Notes under the pieces: model-generated | Databases searched by the model: none | What the model was told of the DNA's origin: nothing | The model's input: only the letters and a program-made list of their open reading frames with translations | Part shown: piece after piece, positions 40,621 through 46,951 of the stretch | How the letters are laid out: each line of letters starts with the position of its first letter | Position numbering within the stretch: the first letter of the stretch is position 1 | Program-made: the position numbers and the translations under genes | Assembly (NCBI GenBank): GCA_900314485.1 | Contig: OMVL01000014.1 | Location: 1-46,951 of the forward strand | Origin: an uncultured Eubacteriales bacterium | Lineage (GTDB): Bacteria; Bacillota; Clostridia; Oscillospirales; Oscillospiraceae | DNA: 46,951 nucleotides | Direction of reading: 5' to 3'

Positions 40621-41409
40621 TTATCCCTTAACGGAGCCGCCGCAGTATTCGCAGCAGCCGCTGGCGTCCGGGATGGTGGTAGCGCCGCAGCAGGGGCATG
40701 TGACGGCGGTTTTGGGGGCAGCGGCGGAGGCCGCCTCACGGCGCACCTGCTGGCGTGCCTGCGTCAGCGCCCGCTGGATGTCGTTGCCCAGCTTCTGGTA
40801 TTCCTGATAGTCCACGTTGCTTCTGGCCAGGGTACTTGCGCCGGTGACAGGGACGCCGGGACGTGCGGGCGGCGGGGTGATCTTAATGGAGCTGCTGTTC
40901 AGCTTGAACTTGATTTCGTTAAAATAGGGGTGGTTCACGCTGATAATGACATAGAAGTCATAGCTGTACTCGTAGCGGGGCGGGACGTAGCTGACGGACT
41001 TGCCGTCCTTGTCCTTGCGCATTAGCTCGCTCTTGTGCTCCTGCACGTCCACCTTGCAGTCGGTGACCTGAGCATAGTCCAGCACATCCGGGTTGGCGGA
41101 GGCCAGATCACGGGCGGAGGTCACCATAAACTTCCGGTTGTCCTCGTCCAGCAGCACCTTGGTGTTGCTGCCCAGCGAGCGGGTGGTGTTAAAGGCGGCC
41201 ACTGCCTGTCTATTGTCCTCCCGATAGTCCAGCTGCTCTCTGATCTGCGCCACAGTGCTGCTCCTGCGCTCACCGAACCAGGGGGACAGCTTCGATGCAC
41301 AGTCCTTGCACAGATTGCCGTCCTCCAGCTTGCGGTTGCCCAGAAGACCGATCTCGCCGTTGCAGATAGAACACATCTTCTTGTCAAAAATCTTTCCGAA
41401 CAGACCCAT
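40621..41409 (-). CDS. DUF4428 / zinc-ribbon protein
   Basis: The 262-residue cytoplasmic protein starts after AGGAGG. The N-terminus MGLFGKIFDKKMCSICNGEI with a later CKDC forms the DUF4428 treble-clef zinc finger. The middle (about 75-195) is a beta-rich domain with EYSYDFYVIISVNHPYFNEIKFKLN, as seen in bacterial pleckstrin-like or Short C-terminal proteins. A C-terminal zinc ribbon is formed by CPCC and CEYC. Function unknown. It lies downstream of the LRR chimera on the same strand. Confidence 0.82.
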   Translation of the reverse strand: MGLFGKIFDKKMCSICNGEIGLLGNRKLEDGNLCKDCASKLSPWFGERRSSTVAQIREQLDYREDNRQAVAAFNTTRSLGSNTKVLLDEDNRKFMVTSARDLASANPDVLDYAQVTDCKVDVQEHKSELMRKDKDGKSVSYVPPRYEYSYDFYVIISVNHPYFNEIKFKLNSSSIKITPPPARPGVPVTGASTLARSNVDYQEYQKLGNDIQRALTQARQQVRREAASAAAPKTAVTCPCCGATTIPDASGCCEYCGGSVKG

Positions 41410-41434
41410 TTTGATTCCTCCTATGTTTGTGTTC

Positions 41435-41462
41435 CCGGCCCTCCGGCTAACCGGAGGGCCGG
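41435..41462. terminator. Perfect 12-bp hairpin between LRR and DUF4428 genes
   Basis: CCGGCCCTCCGG-CTAA-CCGGAGGGCCGG. It lacks a T run on the minus strand, so it may be an mRNA processing or attenuation hairpin rather than a full terminator. Confidence 0.55.
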
Positions 41463-41472
41463 TTCGTTCCTG

Positions 41473-43512
41473 TTACTGCAGGCTGTAGTAATCAAATGCC
41501 GCCGTATCCGGCACACCGATGCTGTGGAGGAAGTCCTCGCACTGGTTGCGCTGTTCCTCCGTCATGGACGCAGGCAGGTGGACGGTGACATTTTCCGGAA
41601 TGCCCGCAAAGGTATCGCTCTGATAACGCGCCCCGTCCTGTTCAAACAGGATAAGCGTGTTAAGCCAGATGTCGGTCAGCGCTGTATTCCCCTCCAGAAT
41701 CCGGGAGCCGGTTCCGTTGCCGCATTGGCCCCGGAAGTAGGCTGCGGTAAAGTCCGAGTTCTTGAATGCCTTGTCCGCAATGCCGTAGACGTTGGTGGTA
41801 TACCAGAAGGTTCCGTCGGTGAGCAGTACATAATTCGGAATGGTCAGCTTCTTGCTCTCGCCGGTATAGCCTGTAATGTTATTGCCCTGCCTCTCAAAGC
41901 CGATGGTATCCTCCGGCATAAAGTCCTTGGCGCTGCCGATCCACGCAAGGTCTCTGTATCCGATGGAGATCAGATATTTGTCCAGAGCCTCGCTCTGCTC
42001 CATCGTTGCGTCCGAGGGGAGATGGATCTGGTAGGACATACTGGTGGCGCTGTAGAAATCGCCCTGAATCTCTGCCGGGTCATAGATGCCGTCTAAGTAC
42101 AGGCAGCTGCCCATCATGGCGCAATGATCGCTGGGGAAGACGTAATCCCCGGCGTTTTGCAGGAAGATGTAGTCCGCCTGAATTGCGTTTGTGCCGATCT
42201 CCACATTGGGATTCTGGATCACAATGCAGGCTGCGCCGTAAGTTGCGTAGTCCCCGATACTGGTAACGCTTTCGGGAATCACCAGCACATCAAGGGTGGT
42301 GCTGCCGAAGCAGGACTCCGGGATGGCCTCCAGACCCTCAGGCAGGTTTACGTCCAAGTGACCCATGTTGACAAAGCAGCTCTCGCCCAGCTCCCGCAGG
42401 GTGGAGGGAAGCGTCAGGGAATCAATATTGCGGCAGTTGGCGAAGGCGCCCTGGCCCAGAGACTCCAGATCCTCAGGCAGATTCACCTGAGCGACATCAC
42501 TGTCAGAGAAGGTGTAGTCGCCGGAGAAAGCTCCGCCTGTCGGGATAGAGATGGTGTCGAAGGTGCTGCATTCAAAGCAGCCGGCGCCGTACTCAGCGCC
42601 TGCGCCGGTGAAGGTGCCTGCGCCGGAGCTGTCAAACGCATGAGCGCCCACAAAAGCCACAGCACGAGGCAGGGTCACATCCTTCAGCTTGGGGCAGTTG
42701 CGGAAGGCGTTGGCGTCGATCTCCATCAGTGTATCGGGGAAGGTGACGCTCTCCAGATTGGAGCAGCCCTCAAAGGCGTTGGGCTGAATGACGGTTACGC
42801 CCTCGGGAATGACCACAGAGGTGATTGCGGTGTTTCCTGCAAAGACACGGAACCCGATGGACTCGGTATCGAACTGGCCGATCCGGGCGGGGATCTCCAG
42901 CGCCGTGTCAGAGCCGGTATAACTGGCAATCTGGCCACGGTCGGTAGTGAATCCGTTCTCGCTGGCGGTGCCCGGCTCGTGGTAGCCGTTGGGGTCAATG
43001 ACCAGAGAATTCATCACATTGGCAAACTGTTCGTTGTCCAAAAACGCCTTGTAGTCCTCCGGCTGGAAGCCGCGCAGGTTGGCAAACACGCTCAGCGTCC
43101 GCTCGCCGCTGTAGGGGCCGTAGAGGCGCATGGTGTAGGTGGGCGGGCTCTCCTGGTCATCGCTTTCGTTCTTCATAATGACACCGTTGAAGTTGAGGCC
43201 GCCATACACACCAATGTACTTTTCATTGCGGAAGATTTTGCTGAAAGAACTCTTTCCAAACCTTGTACCCTTTGAAGTCTTGTACCCTCTGGCATTAAAG
43301 GTGCGGCAGATTTCCGCAACACTGTGACCTTCTGCATACATTTCAAAGGCTTGCCGCACGATGGGTGCGGTTTCTTCATCTATGACCAGCTTCTTCCCTT
43401 CCGTTTTGTAACCCAGAGGGATTTGACCACCAATGGAGTTGTGCTTATAGGCAGACTCCCGCAGACCACGGTTTATCTTCTGGGAGAGTTCTGCGCTGTA
43501 AAACTCAGCCAT
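41473..43512 (-). CDS. Serine-recombinase fragment fused in frame to BspA-type leucine-rich-repeat protein
   Basis: The open frame of 679 residues joins two unrelated parts. Residues 1-103 (AEFYSAELSQKINRGLRESAY to RNEKYIGVYG) are the recombinase domain of a large serine recombinase, without its catalytic N-terminus. From about residue 105 the sequence is a beta-rich segment, then LRR_5 repeats such as TSVVIPEGVTVIQPNAFEGCSNLESVTFPDTLMEIDANAFRNC, repeated several times to about residue 420, then a C-terminal region ending YYSLQ. BspA-type LRR proteins are normally secreted, but no signal peptide remains here. The ATG at 43512 has a poor ribosome site, so the chimera may not be made. The junction is near 43203. 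Confidence 0.8.
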   Translation of the reverse strand: MAEFYSAELSQKINRGLRESAYKHNSIGGQIPLGYKTEGKKLVIDEETAPIVRQAFEMYAEGHSVAEICRTFNARGYKTSKGTRFGKSSFSKIFRNEKYIGVYGGLNFNGVIMKNESDDQESPPTYTMRLYGPYSGERTLSVFANLRGFQPEDYKAFLDNEQFANVMNSLVIDPNGYHEPGTASENGFTTDRGQIASYTGSDTALEIPARIGQFDTESIGFRVFAGNTAITSVVIPEGVTVIQPNAFEGCSNLESVTFPDTLMEIDANAFRNCPKLKDVTLPRAVAFVGAHAFDSSGAGTFTGAGAEYGAGCFECSTFDTISIPTGGAFSGDYTFSDSDVAQVNLPEDLESLGQGAFANCRNIDSLTLPSTLRELGESCFVNMGHLDVNLPEGLEAIPESCFGSTTLDVLVIPESVTSIGDYATYGAACIVIQNPNVEIGTNAIQADYIFLQNAGDYVFPSDHCAMMGSCLYLDGIYDPAEIQGDFYSATSMSYQIHLPSDATMEQSEALDKYLISIGYRDLAWIGSAKDFMPEDTIGFERQGNNITGYTGESKKLTIPNYVLLTDGTFWYTTNVYGIADKAFKNSDFTAAYFRGQCGNGTGSRILEGNTALTDIWLNTLILFEQDGARYQSDTFAGIPENVTVHLPASMTEEQRNQCEDFLHSIGVPDTAAFDYYSLQ

Positions 43513-43608
43513 ACCTTCAAGGACTGACTCAAGGATGATACCTTCCGGGTCATCTGAAATGTTCTCTGCGGCAGATGTAGAGCGGATGTGCCGGGAGAAC
43601 GGTTTGCA
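43204..43608 (-). pseudogene. Remnant of a large serine recombinase (catalytic domain mostly lost)
   Basis: The frame continues upstream of 43512 to a stop at 43609-43611, reading AENISDDPEGIILESVLEG before AEFYSAEL. That is the end of the resolvase catalytic domain. The catalytic Ser region and most of the C-terminal part are gone. It abuts a truncated relaxase on the other strand, so the two are relics of one or more mobile elements joined by deletion. Confidence 0.82.
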
Positions 43609-43612
43609 TTAG

Positions 43613-44683
43613 GTTGATCTGAATCGTAAAGCCAAGCAGAACGTCACGGATAAAGAGTATTGGGCAGCCCACCGAGGGCAGGAACGTCTTGACCAAAGAA
43701 ATGAAGCCATCCGCAGCGTTGGCGGCAAACCAACCGAATCCAAATTCACAACGGAACTTGCAAGAATCCGTCAGGCAATCGACGAGACAAAGCAGAAATG
43801 CAACTCCGTTGAAGATTTCAAAGCAATTCTGAAACGGGAACACAACATCGTAGTCACCGAAAGCCGTGGACGTTGGAGCTATCTACCGGAGTATCGCAAG
43901 CGCCCCATCACTTCCCGCAGACTTGGAGAGGATTATAGCAAGGAATCCGTCGAGGCGTTCATCAATCAGCGTCTCTTGGAGTTGCAGAAGCAAACACAGG
44001 TGGAATCACAGTCACAGGCTGCGCCTGAGAAAAAGGCAGAGAAGAAAACCGCACCTGAGCCGAAGCCCTCTCGCCCTGTCATTGAGTCGATAGTAACCGG
44101 ACGCATCATCGACCTGAATGACCCGAAGATTCAGGCAAGTTACAGCCTTACCCAATGGGCGAAGATACAAAACCTGAAAGCAATGAGCATGAGCTTCAAC
44201 TATCTCACTGAAAACCACCTGCTCAATCTGGACGACCTGCAAGCAACCATCGGGGATCACAAGCAGGACTTCAACCACGACACTCAGCGGTTGCTCCGAA
44301 TTGAGAAAAACCTGCGGGAATGCAATGGGTTGTTGAAGCACTTAGGGCTCTACCACAAATACCGCCCGCTATACGAACAGTATTTGAAAACCCGGAAATC
44401 ACCCAAGTTCCGGGAGAAAAACATCCGTGAAATTCTGCTCTACGAGGGTGCTGTAAAGTATCTGCGGGAGTACCAGCAGGCGCACCATGTCAACTGTGTT
44501 CCCAACTATCAGTCACTGAAGGAAGCGAAAGTCAGATTGACCGCACAGCAGCAAGACCTCTATGACCGGCGGCGTTTGAAAGATACCATCAAAACGATGG
44601 AGGACGGGTATAAGCTGCTGACACAGCAAGAGCATACTGTCCACCGCACTCTGAACCGGAATCAACATTATGAGCTGGAATAA
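43613..44683 (+). pseudogene. 5'-truncated relaxase / mobilisation protein
   Basis: The frame opens right after a TAG at 43610-43612 and runs about 356 codons to the stop at 44681. The first ATG is only at 43976. The reading KEYWAAHRGQERLDQRNEAI, then ELARIRQAIDETKQKCNSVEDFKAIL, and ITSRRLGEDYSKESVEAFIN are typical of the C-terminal half of relaxases on Clostridia transposons and ICEs, followed by a helical, charged tail. The N-terminal nuclease domain with its Tyr and His triad is missing, so it cannot nick DNA. Confidence 0.75.
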
Positions 44684-45166
44684 GGCAGCTCCAGCACACA
44701 AATCCTACGTTCTATTGCGTCTACTGTTTCTATTTTTCTGCAAATCGAGTAAATTCGACACCATTTTCCTTGTCAACCTGTCTTTTCTAAACTATACTAT
44801 CCATGCAATCACAAATTGCATATCGAATTAACGGATGCACTCTTCATTTTCCTCTGCAAATCACGATCACACAGGGATGGTCTAAGCAGGAGAAACTGGG
44901 GAGATTTTTCTTGCCCTGGGGGCAGAAGAGAAGGTGAAAAAAGTATCGCAGAATCTCGCTTTAAAGCGTTGGAGTTTTCAAAAAGCTGTGTTATCATTAC
45001 GGCACAGAGAAACTGCCTCTGATGTTCGCAGCACCAGAGGCAGTGAAAACGAAACTGTTCGCAGCAGTTTCGTACAATCACAGGCACCGAAACCACAATC
45101 ATCAGCATCCTGTGTCCTTTCATTGTACCAGAAGTGACGCAGAGGTGCAACGGAAAGGAGCAAATC
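44684..45166. other. Noncoding stretch upstream of the integrase
   Basis: 483 bases without a convincing gene, A+T-richer than its neighbours. It contains two dyads close together, ACTGCCTCTG / CAGAGGCAGT (45012-45021 and 45034-45043) and GAAACTG / CAGTTTC (45051-45057 and 45065-45071). Such a layout fits arm sites or attP-type structure near an integrase, but this is unproved. Confidence 0.4.
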
Positions 45167-46365
45167 ATGTCGAAAAAAGCAGCCTCCGGCAGCGGCACCA
45201 TCCGCAAAAGACGGTCACCCGCAACGGCAGAGAGTACACCTTCTGGGAGGCACGGATCACCGTCGGCACCGATCCCGGCACAGGAAAGCAGATCCAGAAG
45301 TCCTTTACCGGCAAAACCCAGAAGTAAGTCCGGGAGAAGATGCAGGCCGCCGCTGTGGACGTCAACAACGGCGACTACTTCGAGCCCTCCCGGATCACGC
45401 TGAAAAGCTGGGTAGAACTCTGGCTGAAAGAGTACACCGGGGACAAGAAGTACCTCACCGTCAAGCACTACAAAGCACAGTGCAACAGCCACATCATCCC
45501 GTCACTGGGCGCTGTGAAGCTGTCCGCCCTGACCGTCCCACAGATTCAGGCGTTCTACAACCGTCTACTCCGGGATGGGCTGGCACCCAAGAGCGTCTGC
45601 AATATCCACGGTATTCTGACCAAGTGCCTGAGCACAGCGGCCAATGTGGGTTATCTTCGGACCAACCCCGCTTCCCAGGTGACGCTGCCCAAGGTGGAGA
45701 AGAAGGAAATCCACCCGCTGACAGATGAGCAGGTAAAGCAGTTTCTCCAGATCGCCGGGGAGGATGAATATGAGATTCTGCTGAAGGTGATCCTGTTCAC
45801 CGGTCTTCGGGAGTCTGAGGCCATCGGTCTGACCTGGGACTGTGTAGATTTTCGCAAGGGGACGCTGAAGATTTGCAAGCAGCTCCAGAAGCGCCCCAAA
45901 CAAGACGGCGGCTTTACCTTCGCCCCGCTGAAAAACGACAAGACCCACATTCTGAAGCCTGCCCCTTCCGTCATGGCACTGCTGGAACGCCGCTGGAAGG
46001 AACAGGCCGCTCAGCGGCTGCGAATTGGCGATCTGTGGGAAGGCTGGCAGAACGAGGAGGAGCGCAAGACGGCGCTGGTCTTCACCACCATGACTGGCAG
46101 CAACCTCAGCCCCCAGACGGTCTACAACCACTATAAGAAGCTGGCCAAGCGAATCGGCGCACCGGACAGCCGGGTACATGATCTCCGCCACACCTTTGCC
46201 ATGCTGTCCCTCCAGAATGGAGACGATGTGAAGACCGTCCAAAGCGCATTGGGCCATGCGACGGCGTCGTTCACCTTGGACGTCTACGGTCATGTATCCC
46301 AGCGGATGCAGGAGGACAGCGCTGCACGGATGGAGGCTTACATTCAGAGCGCTTCCTGCCAGTAA
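45167..46365 (+). pseudogene. Tyrosine integrase with frameshift and nonsense codon
   Basis: ATG 45167 follows AAAGGAG and reads MSKKAASGSGTIRK. At the A run 45206-45209 one base seems lost; in the next frame the protein continues KTVTRNGREYTFWEARITVG to KSFTGKTQK. There TAA (45325-45327) stands where GAA (Glu) would be expected, followed by VREKMQAAAVDVNNGDY. The remaining 341-residue frame from 45340 has the SAM-like core-binding domain and the catalytic set: Arg in TGLRESEAIGLTW, HDLRHTF, and LGHATASFTLDVYGH with the Tyr. It is a Tn916/ICE-type integrase. A downstream start at 45340 would give a protein without the arm-binding domain. Confidence 0.85.
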
Positions 46366-46439
46366 GGGAAAACATAAGGGAAACAAATCTGCCGTTGTTC
46401 CTGATAGAGAACAAAATCACCGCCCAAAACGCCAAAAAG

Positions 46440-46477
46440 AAACCGCTCAGAAGCAATTTCTCACTTCTGAGCGGTTT
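46440..46477 (+). terminator. Terminator of the integrase gene
   Basis: Perfect 14-bp stem AAACCGCTCAGAAG / CTTCTGAGCGGTTT with a 10-base loop, ending in TTTC. The integrase stop lies 75 bases upstream. Confidence 0.85.
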
Positions 46478-46481
46478 CTAT

Positions 46482-46505
46482 CTGGCAGCGGGAGAAGGAT
46501 TCGAA
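46482..46505 (-). other. tRNA 3'-end-like sequence, candidate attachment site
   Basis: On the minus strand it reads TTCGAATCCTTCTCCCGC and then TGCCAG, resembling a T-loop followed by an acceptor end with CCA. No complete tRNA can be folded. It sits just past the integrase gene, where an att core would be expected. The 46366-46657 stretch otherwise holds the integrase terminator and nothing coding. Confidence 0.4.
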
Positions 46506-46657
46506 GAGCCGGATCGAACTTCTCATGCGTAAAAAGTAGTCAAATTCACGTAAAACATTATATTATCGCAACTTTTCCGTGACGTCTTGTCTCATCGGTT
46601 CAGGTGCAAAAAATCGGGCAAGGGCCGGGTAAGGGCTGCCAAAACAGGAGGATACAT

Positions 46658-46951
46658 ATGATACAAAACAGCTTTGAAATGAACGGCGGAACCTACACTT
46701 TGGTGGAGGACCATCTCATTCCTGATCTGATCATAGCAGACCGGGAGCCGCTTGGCAAGTGGGGACTGCTGCGGAAGCACTTTCTCCGTGAATACCACCG
46801 GGCATTGTATTCCAGCTGGCTTCTCACCGGTAAGCTGGACGAGCATCTGAGGCAGATCGAGAAAGACTGCGAGGAACGTTTTGAGCTTATTACCATGCAG
46901 ATGGCAGAGCGAGAGAACGTCACCGAGGGGCTGAAGGCCGACGATCAGATG
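46658..46951 (+). CDS. tnpV: TnpV family transposon protein (partial, runs off right edge)
   Basis: ATG 46658 follows AGGAGG. The 98 visible residues read GTYTLVEDHLIPDLIIAD, then PLGKWGLLRKHFLREYHRALYSSWLLTGKL and MAERENVTEGLKADDQM. This matches TnpV proteins of Clostridia conjugative elements (GK.G.LR..FL.E....LY..LL..GKL and MAEREGVTE.LKA..QM). The role is unknown. It shows that mobile DNA continues beyond the window. Confidence 0.85.
   Translation, partial: MIQNSFEMNGGTYTLVEDHLIPDLIIADREPLGKWGLLRKHFLREYHRALYSSWLLTGKLDEHLRQIEKDCEERFELITMQMAERENVTEGLKADDQM

Noticed and set aside
43550-43843. 97-codon minus-strand frame opposite the relaxase fragment
   Set aside because: It is antisense to clear relaxase sequence and only overlaps the recombinase remnant in another frame.
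46440-46520. Complete tRNA gene near the integrase
   Set aside because: Only a T-loop and acceptor-like 3' end are visible; no D-arm or anticodon arm can be placed.
1-46951. CRISPR array
   Set aside because: No regularly spaced short repeats were found. The only repeats are dispersed single hairpins and inverted-repeat units.

Overview
The window looks like chromosomal DNA of a strictly anaerobic, G+C-rich gut Clostridia, most likely Oscillospirales (the Flavonifractor/Intestinimonas/Lawsonibacter neighbourhood). The evidence is Firmicutes-type gene order (recO-yqzL-era, coaD-rsmD), Gram-positive lipoprotein signals, AGGAGG ribosome sites, a Gram-positive SOS (LexA) box, a Mrp-linked [NiFe] hydrogenase, and Clostridia-type integrase, relaxase and TnpV mobile genes. 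Taxonomy is inferred from gene content only.

Layout. 1-7.0 kb (mostly minus strand): an acyltransferase cut by the left edge, an SOS-controlled but internally deleted uvrB, ychF, a DUF3298 lipoprotein and lysA. 7.2-20.9 kb (plus strand): one 19-gene operon behind a near-consensus sigma-A promoter. It encodes a membrane-bound, Mrp-antiporter-linked group 4 [NiFe] hydrogenase (Mbh type) with the complete HypABCDEF maturation set. Most genes overlap by 1-10 bases or are separated by a few bases, and a strong hairpin ends the run. The catalytic subunit is first, the NuoC/MbhK-like subunit is last after hypE, and the MnhD-like antiporter subunit seems fused to an MbhI-like tail. The machine should oxidise reduced ferredoxin, evolve H2 and move Na+/H+.

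20.9-31.0 kb (minus strand): housekeeping and repair genes (coiled-coil protein, coaD, rsmD, uvrC, an HPr paralogue lacking the catalytic His, mutS2, recO, yqzL, traX, a frameshifted era, trmB). 31.3-36.5 kb (plus): a BMP-type lipoprotein and its ABC importer, probably for nucleosides. 36.5-41.4 kb: a HAD hydrolase and 3-methyladenine glycosylase (minus), uracil glycosylase and a rhomboid-like zinc-ribbon protein (plus), a LysM-CAP secreted protein, a tiny Cys-rich peptide gene with its own promoter, and a DUF4428 protein.

41.4-46.95 kb is a decayed mobile region. A serine-recombinase C-terminal fragment is fused in frame to a BspA-type leucine-rich-repeat protein, a 5'-truncated relaxase lies beside it, then a broken tyrosine integrase and the start of tnpV.

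Small repeats lie between genes: a five-copy hairpin family with a GTAGGGG head, a 161-bp inverted-repeat element that carries the coaD stop codon, and a 61-bp inverted repeat that carries the traX stop codon. Two normally conserved genes (uvrB, era) each lack roughly 20-25 codons with the same frame change. This could be real decay or an assembly fault, and it should temper trust in other lesions here. No rRNA, tRNA or CRISPR array was seen.
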